DNA from: Ignavibacteriaceae bacterium
GTDB taxonomy: Bacteria; Bacteroidota; Ignavibacteria; Ignavibacteriales; Ignavibacteriaceae
Length of the DNA: 64,000 nt
Assembly (NCBI GenBank): GCA_019638025.1
Contig: JAHBUO010000001.1
Coordinates: 1 to 64,000, forward strand
Direction: 5' to 3'
In this document: positions 9,387 to 19,597 of the stretch, piece after piece
Layout of the letters: every line of letters begins with the position of its first letter
How positions within the stretch are numbered: the first letter of the stretch is position 1
Position numbers and translations under genes: made by a program
Notes under the pieces: model-generated
Database searches by the model: none
Told to the model about the DNA's origin: nothing
The model's input: the letters and a program-made list of their open reading frames with translations, nothing else

Positions 9387-10742
9387 ATGACGATATTTAT
9401 TGAAGTCTATTATATTTCCGATGCAATTAAAAATTTTCAGGGGACTGAGTTGATAGACTTACTAGTTGTTATTACGCTAATCTTTTTTCATGGATTACTT
9501 GCATTGATAGAAGTATCCTTTATTGCCTCGAAGAAAATTAAGCTTCAAGAGAGAAAAAATAATGGTGATAAATCTGCAGTTGACGTATTAAAATTGCTAA
9601 ACGAACCGGAAAAGTTTTTATCGATTATTCAAACAGGAATAACTTTACTAGCAATTTTGGTTGGTGTTTATGGTGGAGCAAAATTTGTAAATGATATAAC
9701 TCCTATTTTTAAGAATTTTGCTTTAACGGCTCCTTTTGCCGGACAAATATCATTAATATTAGTGGTAGGTATTTCATCTTATTTGTCAATTACTTTCGGC
9801 GATCTTGTACCAAAAACAATTGCACTAAATAATCCCGAAAAATTCGCTTCGTTATTTACCCCAGTCATAAAATTTTTATTAATTGTAGGTTATCCATTTG
9901 TCACAATTCTGACCTCCTCAACAAAGTTTATAATAAATATTTTTAAGATTAATAAGAGGAGCGATGCTTCTGTAACAGAAGAAGAACTTAAAATTATGAT
10001 ATCGATGGGAACAGAGCAGGGTGTTCTTCATAATAGGGAGTCTGAAATTCTTCATACTATTCTGCGATTTAATGATATAAAGGCAAAGTCACTGATGACT
10101 CCCCGAAAAGATATTGTGTGGATTGATTTTAATGAGCCCTCATCTCAAATATATCATAAGATGATTACTCATGATTTTAGCAGATATCCGGTATGTAATG
10201 GAACTCTTGATAATATTATTGGAATAATAGAAACTAAAGAATTTCTTGCAAAGTATAACACAAAAGAAGTTTTTAAAATGGAAGATTTTTTATATGACCC
10301 ATTAATTATTTCAGGTGAAGTTGATGCTTTAAGTCTTTTGGATAAGTTTAGATTATCAAGAAGTTCATTAGCGTTTGTAATAGATGAAAAAGATAGTTTA
10401 TCGGGAATAATTACCTTAAATGACCTGTTGGAACATATTGTTGGTGAACTGCCCGATGAATATGAAACCGAAGATGATAAGTTTTTTAAACGTGAAGATG
10501 GTTCGTATTTAATCGATGCGAATTTCCGTACTTCCGAAATTCAAAAATTATTACCAATCTCATTTGATGACGATTCATTCGGTACAATCGGCGGAATGAT
10601 GATTTCCAGATTAGGAAGAATGCCAAAGTTGGGTGATAAAATAGTTGAACAAAAGTACCTTTTCGAAATAGTTGATATGGATGGAATAAAAATCGATAAG
10701 GTACTTGTATCTAAATATATGAAGACACTGATTATCGAATAA
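9387..10742 (+). CDS. CNNM/CBS/CorC-type membrane protein (hemolysin-like family)
   Basis: The 451 residues have the standard order of the HlyC/CorC family. A CNNM (DUF21) membrane domain with about four hydrophobic segments (~20-190) includes SIIQTGITLLAILVGVYGG and a FGDLVPK motif. A CBS pair follows (~215-330, with LMTPRKDIVW, FSRYPV and GIITLNDLLEHIVGEL), then a CorC_HlyC domain (~350-440, SFGTIGGMM...GDK). Proteins of this family sit in the inner membrane and are linked to magnesium or other cation transport and homeostasis; the name hemolysin is historical. The CBS pair probably senses adenine nucleotides. The gene stands alone after a terminator and converges on the glycogen phosphorylase gene. 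Family assignment is strong; the ion is not readable. Confidence 0.9.
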   Translation: MTIFIEVYYISDAIKNFQGTELIDLLVVITLIFFHGLLALIEVSFIASKKIKLQERKNNGDKSAVDVLKLLNEPEKFLSIIQTGITLLAILVGVYGGAKFVNDITPIFKNFALTAPFAGQISLILVVGISSYLSITFGDLVPKTIALNNPEKFASLFTPVIKFLLIVGYPFVTILTSSTKFIINIFKINKRSDASVTEEELKIMISMGTEQGVLHNRESEILHTILRFNDIKAKSLMTPRKDIVWIDFNEPSSQIYHKMITHDFSRYPVCNGTLDNIIGIIETKEFLAKYNTKEVFKMEDFLYDPLIISGEVDALSLLDKFRLSRSSLAFVIDEKDSLSGIITLNDLLEHIVGELPDEYETEDDKFFKREDGSYLIDANFRTSEIQKLLPISFDDDSFGTIGGMMISRLGRMPKLGDKIVEQKYLFEIVDMDGIKIDKVLVSKYMKTLIIE

Positions 10743-10751
10743 TTAAAATAA

Positions 10752-10782
10752 AAAATCCGGCTTGTTTTACTCGCCGGATTTT
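10752..10782. terminator. Shared bidirectional terminator
   Basis: The 10-bp perfect stem AAAATCCGGC (10752-10761) / GCCGGATTTT (10773-10782) lies between two convergent genes. The longer T-run falls on the minus strand, so it serves mainly the glycogen phosphorylase gene, and weakly the plus-strand gene. Confidence 0.85.
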
Positions 10783-10786
10783 AACT

Positions 10787-13264
10787 CTATTCAATTTCTA
10801 CCGAGACTGGCTTTACGCCCCAAATATTATTGGCATAATCCATAATAGAACGATCGCTAGAAAACTTTCCAACTCTTGCAACATTAAGAATGGCTTTTCG
10901 AGTCCATTTATTTGGATTACGATAAAGTTCGCTAACACGTTCTTGTGCAGCAAGATATGAATCAAAATCAGCAAATAAACAATAGTAATCTACGTTCAAC
11001 AGCCCATCAATAAGCGGTTGAAAAATTCCCGGTTCAAAAATGCTAAAATGATTGTGAGAAATCATATCGATTATTCTTTTTATTACTGGGTTATTATTAT
11101 AGTAATCATACGGATTATAATTTTGTTTCAGCTTAATAACTTCATCAGAAAGTAAGCCGAAAATAAAAATATTATCATCACCAATTTCTTCACGCATTTC
11201 TACATTTGCTCCATCCATAGTTCCGATGGTTAAAGCCCCGTTGAGCGCAAACTTCATATTACCGGTGCCCGAAGCTTCAAATCCGGCAGTGGATATTTGT
11301 TCGGATAAATCCGATGCAGGAATAATCTTTTCGGCAAGAGTTACGGAATAATTCTTTAGAAAAACTACTTTAAGTTTATCACCAATTGTAACATCATTAT
11401 TAATAACTTCAGCTACATTATTGATGAGTTTTATGACCAACTTTGCTTGATAATAAGCGGGAGCGGCTTTACCTGCAAAAATCACAGTACGAGGGACTAC
11501 ATCTTCATTCGGATTATCTTTAATTCTATTATAAAGAGCAATTACATGAAGTATGTTTAACAACTGACGCTTGTATTCATGAAATCTTTTTACTTGAACA
11601 TCAAACATTGAATCCGGATTAACTTTAACTCCATTTTCTTTTTCTATGTATTCAATTAAAAACTTTTTACTGATCCACTTTGCACTTCTCCAATTTTCAA
11701 GAAAGCTATCATTATCTACATGCTCTTCGAGTTTTCTCAATTGAGATAAATCTTTAACCCAATCTGTTCCTATTTTATCTGATATTATAACAGATAGAAA
11801 AGGATTAGCCGTCTTTAACCATCTTCGAGGAGTGATTCCATTTGTCACGTTTTTAAATTTCTCGGGGAATAGTTTAAAGAAGTGTGGGAAAATCAATTGC
11901 TTCAGAATTTCTGTATGTAATGCGGCAACACCATTTAGAGAGTGGGCTCCGACAATAGCAAGATTTGCCATCTTAACTTTCTTCTCGGTTCCCTCTCTGA
12001 TAATGGAGAGATGTTGAATTATTGCTTCATCATTACTGTATGTTTCACGAACCCAATCTAAGAAACGCTGATTGATTTCGTAAATTATTTGCATGTGTCG
12101 TGGAAGTAGTTGCTCAAGTATTGATACAGACCACTCTTCAAGTGCTTCAGGTACTACAGTATGATTTGTATAAGCAAATGTTTTGGTTGTGATATCCCAC
12201 GCATAATCCCACTTAAGATTTTCTTCATCTATCAAAATTCTCATTAACTCAGGAATTGCAATAACGGGATGAGTATCATTTAACTGAATTGCTGTTTTCT
12301 CTGCAAATTGGTCGAAAGTTTTATGCTTAATTTTATATTTTCTGATAATATCTTGAAGTGTTGCTGAAGCAAAAAAGTATTGCTGTTTTAATCGAAGGAA
12401 TTTTCCTTGATTAAAAGTATCGTTTGGATATAATACCTTAGAAATATTTTCTGATAAGTTTTTGCTCTCAACTGCGGCTAAATAATTACCACTATTGAAC
12501 TCTTGAAAACTGAATTCTTGTGTAGCCTTCGCCTGCCAAAGCCTAAGATTATTAACCGTATTATTTCGGTATCCGGGAACAGGAACATCATATGCAACGG
12601 CTAAAATGTCTTCAGTATTAATCCAATTAAATTTGAATCTTCCTTTATTATCTTCTTGCATTTCAACTTTGCCATAGAATTTAACGCGGTATGTTAACTC
12701 ACGCCTCAGAATTTCCCAAGGATTTCCATAAGTCAACCAGTTATCAGGTTTTTCAATTTGATTTCCCTTATCAATTTCTTGCTTGAAAATTCCATACTCA
12801 TACCTAATGCCATATCCAAATGCAGGAAGTTCAAGTGTTGCCATCGAATCAAGAAAACAAGATGCCAACCGACCTAAACCGCCATTTCCTAAACCCATGT
12901 CATGTTCGGTTTCTCTAATATCTTCGAGGTCAAAACCATCTTGCTTCAAAATATTGTAACACTCATCGTAGTAATCCATGTTAATGAGTGCATTGCCGAG
13001 CAATCTTCCCATCAGAAATTCAAGTGAGAGGTAGTAAACTCTTTTGGGGTCAACATCCATATATTTTTGCTGAGTGCGAAGCCACTTTCGAACAAGTCTG
13101 TCTCTAATTGACATTGATAACGCATAGTAGGCATCGTCTTGAACAGCTGTGTTTTTATCTTTGACAAGAATAAATTCCATATGTTCAGCAAATTGATTTG
13201 AAAGCGAGTAGCTTTCGATTGTTTCTGTATCGGTGAAAAAGATAGAGTTTTTTTTCTTTCCCAT
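10787..13264 (-). CDS. glgP: Glycogen/alpha-glucan phosphorylase
   Basis: This 825-residue protein has the normal length of family GT35. It releases glucose-1-phosphate from glycogen or maltodextrin with inorganic phosphate, in the cytoplasm. Visible family hallmarks are YLSLEFLMGRLLGNAL near residue 80, GLGNGGLGRLASCFLDS in the active-site region, the NDTHP segment, and the pyridoxal-phosphate site EASGTGNMKFALNGA with its lysine at about residue 671. The gene lies 41 bases downstream of the hexosaminidase gene on the same strand, so they may be cotranscribed, though there is no obvious shared pathway. No glycogen synthase or branching enzyme gene is present in the window. Assignment is firm. 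Confidence 0.97.
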   Translation of the reverse strand: MGKKKNSIFFTDTETIESYSLSNQFAEHMEFILVKDKNTAVQDDAYYALSMSIRDRLVRKWLRTQQKYMDVDPKRVYYLSLEFLMGRLLGNALINMDYYDECYNILKQDGFDLEDIRETEHDMGLGNGGLGRLASCFLDSMATLELPAFGYGIRYEYGIFKQEIDKGNQIEKPDNWLTYGNPWEILRRELTYRVKFYGKVEMQEDNKGRFKFNWINTEDILAVAYDVPVPGYRNNTVNNLRLWQAKATQEFSFQEFNSGNYLAAVESKNLSENISKVLYPNDTFNQGKFLRLKQQYFFASATLQDIIRKYKIKHKTFDQFAEKTAIQLNDTHPVIAIPELMRILIDEENLKWDYAWDITTKTFAYTNHTVVPEALEEWSVSILEQLLPRHMQIIYEINQRFLDWVRETYSNDEAIIQHLSIIREGTEKKVKMANLAIVGAHSLNGVAALHTEILKQLIFPHFFKLFPEKFKNVTNGITPRRWLKTANPFLSVIISDKIGTDWVKDLSQLRKLEEHVDNDSFLENWRSAKWISKKFLIEYIEKENGVKVNPDSMFDVQVKRFHEYKRQLLNILHVIALYNRIKDNPNEDVVPRTVIFAGKAAPAYYQAKLVIKLINNVAEVINNDVTIGDKLKVVFLKNYSVTLAEKIIPASDLSEQISTAGFEASGTGNMKFALNGALTIGTMDGANVEMREEIGDDNIFIFGLLSDEVIKLKQNYNPYDYYNNNPVIKRIIDMISHNHFSIFEPGIFQPLIDGLLNVDYYCLFADFDSYLAAQERVSELYRNPNKWTRKAILNVARVGKFSSDRSIMDYANNIWGVKPVSVEIE

Positions 13265-13305
13265 AATACACCTTGCCCTTCGGCTTTTAAGTTAGGAAAT
13301 AATGT

Positions 13306-15345
13306 TTATTCGTTTACTGATTTAAATAATTTTTCGAATCCATTTATAAGAGCAAGTTCTGTTTGACCGTATGGAATCTTGCTCATCTCGATTAATTTAT
13401 TTTTTTCAATTTTCCATTCTTCAGAAAATTTTCTTCCGTTCATTTTACCGTCCAAGACTTGCAAACCGGTTTGGGCTAAATCGCGTAAGTTTGATGACAT
13501 CGGTAATACTTCTCTTATTATGTAAGATTTTGATGCAATAACTTTTAGTTTATCATGATTATCTACCCATTGCAACATCATTTCTCTGAGAGTTAATCTC
13601 CCTTCTTCATTATTTTCTTTAATAAAAGAATCAACAAGATGATTAAACTTTCGAGCCGTCATTGATTCAGGTCGAGCTGCATCAACTATACGAGTATATG
13701 GTGATTGTTGGGTATACTTTTTCCCTTGTCGATGACGAGTATATATTTTTACCGGTTCAATTACATCTGTCAATATTTTTAATGATGAAATATCTTGATT
13801 GTTCGTTAACCGTCTTAACATTGGTTCGTAATTCGAATTATGTCTTAAACCCAATTCTTCCAACTGAAATGAAACTCTATCAAGACGACGATACATATCT
13901 TCAACATCTCTGATTTTTCCGTTTGACCAAAATCTTTCAGCGATTGCTGCGGTTCTTGGCCAAATTCTCGAGTCAACAGTTTCATTGGTTACAAGTTCAG
14001 CCCACATTGTAGTTTCTCCACCAAGGATAAACTTCTGTTCTTCAGGCGTAAGCGGAGTGTCTGAAGGAATTGGATCATTCAAATAATGAAATTCAGCCGA
14101 TTGAATTAAATCGATATAATAACCGTTTGAAAGAATTCCTTGATACCCTTTTTGAGCTGATTCTACAAGTGATTTTTGCCCTCGCCATGATTGAATCACA
14201 ATATTATTCGGCATATCCGGTTGAAATATTTCATCCCATCCGACCATTTTTTTATTATACTTTGTTAGAATATTCAAAAGTCGTTTATTAAAATAACTTT
14301 GAAGTTCGTGATTGTCTTTAATTCCATTTTCCTTCATGAACTTTTGAATATCTTGATTTTGATTCCACTGTTTTCCGTTATTTTCATCTCCGCCAATATG
14401 CAGATAATCATCATTAAACAACTCAGACATCTCTTTGAAAAATTTGTCAAAGAAATCATAAGTCTCTTCCAATATAGGATTGAAAGTCGGGTCAAACACT
14501 CCCCAGTTTCTTTCAATCGTGTATGGACCCGGCGCACTTGCAAGCTCGGGATAAGCGGTTAACCAACTCGTTGAATGTCCGGGGATATCAAACTCTGGCA
14601 TTACTCTGATGCCTCTTTCGTTTGCATACTTAATTATTTCTTTAATTTGTTCGTGAGTAAAATAGAGTCCATCTGAACCAAGTTCATGTAATTTTGGCAA
14701 AGATTTGCATTCAACTCTAAAACCCTGATCGTCACTTAAATGGAAATGAAGAACATTCATTTTAACAGCTGCCATTCCATCTATATTACGTTTAATCATG
14801 TCAATAGGCATAAAGTGACGGCTAACATCAATCATCAATCCACGCCACTTAAATCTGGGCGAATCTTCAATTTTAACTTCAGGGAAATAGTAACCTTTTT
14901 CATCAACTTCGAGTAATTGTAAAAATGTTTCCAATCCTCTGAATGCTCCTAAATCTGTTGCTGCATCAAGTTGAATTCCTTTTTGATTAATAGAAAGTGT
15001 ATAACTTTCATCTTCACCGACAACGACATTCCCTTTACGTGTGGCAGTGATAGTAAGATTACCACTTTTTTCATTACTCTTTTCGGTTAAAAAATCCTGA
15101 ACAAAAAATAATCCTGTTCTATCTGATAATCTTCTCAACACTCGAGTGGCATAGGAATTTAATTCCGAAATATTTTTAGGTGAGATTTTAATTATGAATG
15201 TTGAATCTATTCTATATTTATCGTTACCAAATTCTATTTTGGAAGGGACAGGCATCAAATTATGTTTGTACATTTTTGTTTGTTCCCCAAACAATGATAG
15301 TGGAATTAAGATTGAAATGACTAAGGTAAGTATGTAAGAATTCAT
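13306..15345 (-). CDS. GH20 beta-N-acetylhexosaminidase, exported
   Basis: The 679 residues begin with a signal peptide (~1-20, LSLFGEQ). A GH20b-type N-terminal domain spans ~30-150, and the GH20 barrel covers ~165-500. The catalytic Asp-Glu pair is visible in HIGGDE (D320, E321), with FHLSDDQGFR and EFDIPGHS on the same barrel. A C-terminal helical region follows, as in many Bacteroidota GH20 enzymes. It removes terminal beta-linked N-acetylglucosamine or N-acetylgalactosamine from chitin-like oligosaccharides, glycoproteins or peptidoglycan fragments, in the periplasm or at the cell surface. There is no T9SS domain and no clear lipobox. It lies 41 bases upstream of glgP. The family is sure; the exact substrate is not. 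Confidence 0.95.
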   Translation of the reverse strand: MNSYILTLVISILIPLSLFGEQTKMYKHNLMPVPSKIEFGNDKYRIDSTFIIKISPKNISELNSYATRVLRRLSDRTGLFFVQDFLTEKSNEKSGNLTITATRKGNVVVGEDESYTLSINQKGIQLDAATDLGAFRGLETFLQLLEVDEKGYYFPEVKIEDSPRFKWRGLMIDVSRHFMPIDMIKRNIDGMAAVKMNVLHFHLSDDQGFRVECKSLPKLHELGSDGLYFTHEQIKEIIKYANERGIRVMPEFDIPGHSTSWLTAYPELASAPGPYTIERNWGVFDPTFNPILEETYDFFDKFFKEMSELFNDDYLHIGGDENNGKQWNQNQDIQKFMKENGIKDNHELQSYFNKRLLNILTKYNKKMVGWDEIFQPDMPNNIVIQSWRGQKSLVESAQKGYQGILSNGYYIDLIQSAEFHYLNDPIPSDTPLTPEEQKFILGGETTMWAELVTNETVDSRIWPRTAAIAERFWSNGKIRDVEDMYRRLDRVSFQLEELGLRHNSNYEPMLRRLTNNQDISSLKILTDVIEPVKIYTRHRQGKKYTQQSPYTRIVDAARPESMTARKFNHLVDSFIKENNEEGRLTLREMMLQWVDNHDKLKVIASKSYIIREVLPMSSNLRDLAQTGLQVLDGKMNGRKFSEEWKIEKNKLIEMSKIPYGQTELALINGFEKLFKSVNE

Positions 15346-15471
15346 TTTTTCCCTTAATATTAAAGACCTGACTATTGCTTTCCGAAATATAACTAAAAGA
15401 AATGTGAAGAATGGAAAAATCGCAACTCTTCAAATTTCCGATTATATTTACCCTAAAAATTTTAGAATTAA

Positions 15472-15858
15472 ATGAACAGATTAATACTCAGTAAAGAGAT
15501 TGAAATAAAAACTTATGACATTGATGCAGCGGGGCATGTAAATAATGTTGTATATATTAAGTGGCTGGAAGATTTACGCGGACTACTTTACAGAAATATT
15601 TTTGATTTTCCCAAAATAGTAGAATCCGGTTACTATCCGGTTGTTACTCACACTTCGATTAAATATATAAGACAAATCAAACTTTTCGATAATCTTGAAG
15701 GCGTGGTCGAACTAATCTCAGAACGACACGGAATGTTATTCCTCTCGTTTGAATTGAAGAATGAGTCCTCACTTTTTGCCAAAGCAGAGCAAAAATGTGT
15801 AATGATGAACTTGAGGTTAGGAAAAATGGTTAAAGACTATACTCAATTTAGACTTTGA
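15472..15858 (+). CDS. Hotdog-fold acyl-CoA thioesterase (4HBT type)
   Basis: This 128-residue protein has the 4-hydroxybenzoyl-CoA thioesterase-like signature near its start (YDIDAAGHVNNVVYIKWLEDLR). The Asp/His-Asn-Asn positions match the active-site region of YbgC/FadM-type enzymes. It probably hydrolyses acyl-CoA or acyl-ACP in the cytoplasm. Its length matches the single hotdog domain. It is divergently oriented to the hexosaminidase gene and converges on a T9SS gene, with only 12 bases between the stops and no terminator visible. The substrate cannot be told from sequence. Confidence 0.85.
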   Translation: MNRLILSKEIEIKTYDIDAAGHVNNVVYIKWLEDLRGLLYRNIFDFPKIVESGYYPVVTHTSIKYIRQIKLFDNLEGVVELISERHGMLFLSFELKNESSLFAKAEQKCVMMNLRLGKMVKDYTQFRL

Positions 15859-15870
15859 GATTGGTTCAAC

Positions 15871-18372
15871 TCATTTCAGCAGAAGCATTTTCTTTGTCGA
15901 ATTATAATGTCCTGATGTTAACCTATAAAAATACACTCCACTCGAAATATTATAAGATTGAGTATTAAAAGTATGCTGATGTTTTCCGGGAGACTTATAC
16001 TCGTCCACAAGAGTGACAATCTCATTTCCTAAAACATCATAAATTTTTAGATTCACTTTTTCGTTCCCAGAATGAAGGTATGGAATATCAAATACTATTT
16101 TTGTCACCGGATTAAACGGATTGGGATAATTCTGATAAAGATAAAATTTACTCGGGATATGACTTTCATCTCCGATATTTGTTAGAGAAGATGGATAGAG
16201 TAATCTAAAATTGTCTAAATAAATTGTGCCGGTATAAGTTTGTCCCGAGACTTTCGGTGAACCCAACTTAATTCCAATTTGCTTAATCCTAATCGGGAAA
16301 TAGTAAGAAGCTCCGGTAGTAATACCACCCGCATTATGTGTATTGGCTCGTATGTTGTCGAAAAATGTAGTTTCTGTAGCATACTTTCCTGTATTTATTC
16401 TAAACAGTTCAGTGTTTTCATCAGTAACTAAATAAGAAATATGATGTTGCTGCCCATCAGTTTTGGCATCAATGATAATGGAATCGGGTAACCCATAAAC
16501 CGGAATATCATTATTCAAATATATCCAATTGTTTTTTGATGGGTCATAAGTAAACTTGTAATCAATCTTAAATGCGCCACTCCCTTGACTAAAATTTGTA
16601 TTGCTAATTGAAAGAGTAGAATTTATAGTATCGATATTTTCTCCGCTAAATATCCATCCGGTAACATCATCAAGGCTATTAATCAAACTTGAACCTGTAC
16701 CGATTTGAACGGTAACTTCAGCAGTATCTTTTACATTTTGGTAAGTTACAATAACTTTTGTAGTTCCTTCTTTTAATCCTCGTAATTTGCCAAGAGTATC
16801 AATAACCCCGATTTGAGGATCAACAACATTCCATGTGTATTCATTTAAAGAGAGAGGGCGTATTGTATTATTTGGGTCATAAGCAGTCATCTTAAAATTT
16901 AAAGTTCTAATTGAATCTATGACTGCTTGTTTTGGGAGAACAACTATTTTCTGTATCGATTGAACTTCTAAAAATGCCGAGTCCCGATAACCTTTATACT
17001 CTGCATAGATATACCCGACATTTGGTAATTCCCCCGCTGTGAATATTCCCGTATTATTGATAGTCCCCAAACCGGGTGTACAAGAGAAAGTAACTTCATT
17101 TGGATTTACCGGAATTTTATTAAAGTAATTATCCCAGCCTGTAACCCTAAACTGAAGATTTGAATTTCTATATAATTTAGTTTTTTTTGGTGTAAGCTGA
17201 ATCGATGATAGTGTATCATCCGGCGCTGATGATACGATTAATAATGCATTGGCAACTGTTCTTTCCGCTCCATCTGAATAGACATTAACAACGCTATCTC
17301 TCATAACCATAGTAGTAGAGCCCCCACCATCAAAATTAATTCCATAGTAGATTCCGCATTGTACCATAAAGTCAGCTAATTCCACTAATGTCATTCCGGC
17401 ACTTGCAGCCATTCTACCATCAACAGTTATTAAATATAATTTTGAGCTGTCTTGTGAAAAGCCTGCTGCAGTTCGGGGATGTTTTTCGAAAGCGTGACTT
17501 GGACCCCCTTCTTCATTAAATCCTTGCACTGCATAGTTTAATCCATTGTTAACTATTTTAGGGAAGCCACCCATCATCTCCTTCAACTTTGGCAAACCGG
17601 GAAGAACTTTTTGAACTAATTTTATTGTATCACCAATGCTAATTCCATTTAAGAAAGTTGCCGCTGTTCCATGTCCTGATAAAACAGAGAAACTATCCGG
17701 AATTGCCATACTACCCACCCCAACTTGTTTATTTGTTACAACTAATTTTACTGTGTCATTTACAATCCAACCACCGATTGGTTTGACTAATAATTCAGTT
17801 CCATAAATATTTGTTCCGGATGTAGCACCCATATATCTATTGAAAAGAATTAATTGATTTGTTTCACGAGTTTTATTTACTCCGTGTAACTGGTTAGATT
17901 GGTTTAGCTTATCTTTTACATCACCCGAAAAATTTACCACTTTTAACATTGGATTGTTAAAAATATCAAACCCTAATGTAGAGAGTGAAATGGGGTTTCG
18001 TAATATTTGACCATTTTTAATTTGAATATTTATCGGAACGCCGCCACTACCGTAAAAATCGCCATTCACTGCCCCAACAACTCGGTGACCGGGAAAACTA
18101 TTTCGAGCTGCCATCGAACTTGTTCTTTCATATCCGTTTAGTCTGTCGTTAGCTTTAACTGTCTCTACCGAGTTATACCCATTCTTTAAATCAACTTCTA
18201 ATATGTTTATGCTATAAGGGGCAGCATAGGAAAGAACCTTATAGTATTTAACACCAACGCCTACATTCATCGTAGTAACGGTGTCGAACACCACCTGTCC
18301 GTGTGTTGAACTAATAAGAATTGTTAGTAAAAAGATAGGGAGTAAGATTCGATATAGCATTGTAAGTCTCAT
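15871..18372 (-). CDS. Phosphodiester glycosidase (NAGPA-type) with T9SS domain
   Basis: I place the start at 18372 (MRLTMLYR...), which gives a normal signal peptide ending STHGQ. An ATG at 18360 is equally possible, and an open frame to 18420 adds an unlikely hydrophobic stretch. Residues ~60-360 match the NAGPA/phosphodiester glycosidase domain: VNGDFYGSGGVPINIQI, HPRTAAGF, LITVDGR and INFDGGGSTTMVM. This family uncovers or cleaves sugar phosphodiesters. Ig-like (BIG-type) domains follow, then a likely carbohydrate-binding sandwich, and a T9SS sorting domain (YQNYPNPFNPVTKI to KKMLLLK). The enzyme is thus probably outside the cell, acting on sugar-phosphate polymers or exopolysaccharide. 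Substrate is inference. It lies ~70 bases after prfA on the same strand. Confidence 0.88.
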   Translation of the reverse strand: MRLTMLYRILLPIFLLTILISSTHGQVVFDTVTTMNVGVGVKYYKVLSYAAPYSINILEVDLKNGYNSVETVKANDRLNGYERTSSMAARNSFPGHRVVGAVNGDFYGSGGVPINIQIKNGQILRNPISLSTLGFDIFNNPMLKVVNFSGDVKDKLNQSNQLHGVNKTRETNQLILFNRYMGATSGTNIYGTELLVKPIGGWIVNDTVKLVVTNKQVGVGSMAIPDSFSVLSGHGTAATFLNGISIGDTIKLVQKVLPGLPKLKEMMGGFPKIVNNGLNYAVQGFNEEGGPSHAFEKHPRTAAGFSQDSSKLYLITVDGRMAASAGMTLVELADFMVQCGIYYGINFDGGGSTTMVMRDSVVNVYSDGAERTVANALLIVSSAPDDTLSSIQLTPKKTKLYRNSNLQFRVTGWDNYFNKIPVNPNEVTFSCTPGLGTINNTGIFTAGELPNVGYIYAEYKGYRDSAFLEVQSIQKIVVLPKQAVIDSIRTLNFKMTAYDPNNTIRPLSLNEYTWNVVDPQIGVIDTLGKLRGLKEGTTKVIVTYQNVKDTAEVTVQIGTGSSLINSLDDVTGWIFSGENIDTINSTLSISNTNFSQGSGAFKIDYKFTYDPSKNNWIYLNNDIPVYGLPDSIIIDAKTDGQQHHISYLVTDENTELFRINTGKYATETTFFDNIRANTHNAGGITTGASYYFPIRIKQIGIKLGSPKVSGQTYTGTIYLDNFRLLYPSSLTNIGDESHIPSKFYLYQNYPNPFNPVTKIVFDIPYLHSGNEKVNLKIYDVLGNEIVTLVDEYKSPGKHQHTFNTQSYNISSGVYFYRLTSGHYNSTKKMLLLK

Positions 18373-18442
18373 ATTATAAATGAAAATCAAGTTCAAATAT
18401 AATATGAACTTACATAACAATCAGAATTTCAATTCGCGGTTT

Positions 18443-19525
18443 TTAATATTCTGATTCAGCTTCAAGCATTTCAGTACGCTCGACTAATTTTAACTGCTCA
18501 ATTAAATGATTAATATCGCCATTAATTATTTCACTCAAATTATACAGAGTTAATCCGATTCGATGGTCTGTTACTCTATTTTGTGGGAAGTTATAAGTTC
18601 TGATTTTATCACTTCTATCACCACTTCCCACCATTGATTTTCGCTTTGCGGCTATCTCACTCGACTGCTCACGTTGTTTCATATCGAATAGGCGAGCTTT
18701 AAGCACTTTCATAGCCTTTTCACGATTTTTTAATTGCGATCTTTCATCCTGGCATTGAACTACAAGTCCTGTTGGTAGGTGAGTAATACGAATTGCTGTT
18801 TCAACTTTGTTTACATTTTGTCCCCCCGCACCACCGCTTCGATAAACATCAATCTTTAAGTCAACGGGATTAATGTCTATTTGAACATCTTCAGCTTCGG
18901 GTAAAACTGCAACTGAAGCGGCTGAAGTGTGAACCCGACCATTAGCTTCAGTAAGAGGAACTCTTTGAACACGGTGTACACCACTCTCAAATTTTAAATC
19001 TCCAAAAACTCCACTGCCGGATACTGAAAAGATTACTTCTTTAATTCCGCCAAGTCCTGCAGTATCGTTAATATCTATCAGTTCTGTTTTCCAACCTCTT
19101 GTTTCTGCATAACGGCTGTACATTCTATACAAATCTGATGCAAAGAGTGCAGCTTCATCGCCCCCCGTACCGGCGCGGATTTCCATTATTGCATCTTTAG
19201 TATCATTTGGATCTTTAGGGAGAAGCAGTAACTTAATCTCTTCCTCAAGTTTTTCTTTTTCTTCTGATAAACCATCTAATTCTGATTCGGCAAGTTCAAT
19301 CAAATCCTTATCAAGATTAGCATTGATTATCTCTTTGTTGCCATCTATATCTTTTAAAATCTTTTCATACTTATCGTAGGCAGTTATTATATCGCTTAGC
19401 TCACTTCGTTCTTTACTAAGTGAAACTATTTTATCGGTATTTGACAGATTTGCAGGATCTGAAAGTTGCTCATTAATTCTTTCAAATTTTTCTCTAATCT
19501 TCCGAAGCTTAACTAAAAAGTCCAT
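18443..19525 (-). CDS. prfA: Peptide chain release factor 1
   Basis: At 360 residues this is the usual length of RF1. It recognises UAA and UAG in the ribosomal A site and triggers peptide release. The GGQ catalytic loop is present ([17 protein letters not shown]), as is the family segment [19 protein letters not shown]. The stop-codon recognition tripeptide reads PLT where PAT or PVT is common in RF1; it is clearly not the SPF of RF2. The N-terminal helical region ([16 protein letters not shown]) is typical. The methyltransferase gene prmC, often next to prfA, is not adjacent here. Assignment is firm. Confidence 0.97.
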   Translation of the reverse strand: MDFLVKLRKIREKFERINEQLSDPANLSNTDKIVSLSKERSELSDIITAYDKYEKILKDIDGNKEIINANLDKDLIELAESELDGLSEEKEKLEEEIKLLLLPKDPNDTKDAIMEIRAGTGGDEAALFASDLYRMYSRYAETRGWKTELIDINDTAGLGGIKEVIFSVSGSGVFGDLKFESGVHRVQRVPLTEANGRVHTSAASVAVLPEAEDVQIDINPVDLKIDVYRSGGAGGQNVNKVETAIRITHLPTGLVVQCQDERSQLKNREKAMKVLKARLFDMKQREQSSEIAAKRKSMVGSGDRSDKIRTYNFPQNRVTDHRIGLTLYNLSEIINGDINHLIEQLKLVERTEMLEAESEY

Positions 19526-19597
19526 GAAAACCTTATTTTATGAATTTCAAATATAAGAAAAGTAAGCCGAGTTTTATAAATGTGAAAATCATCCCTT

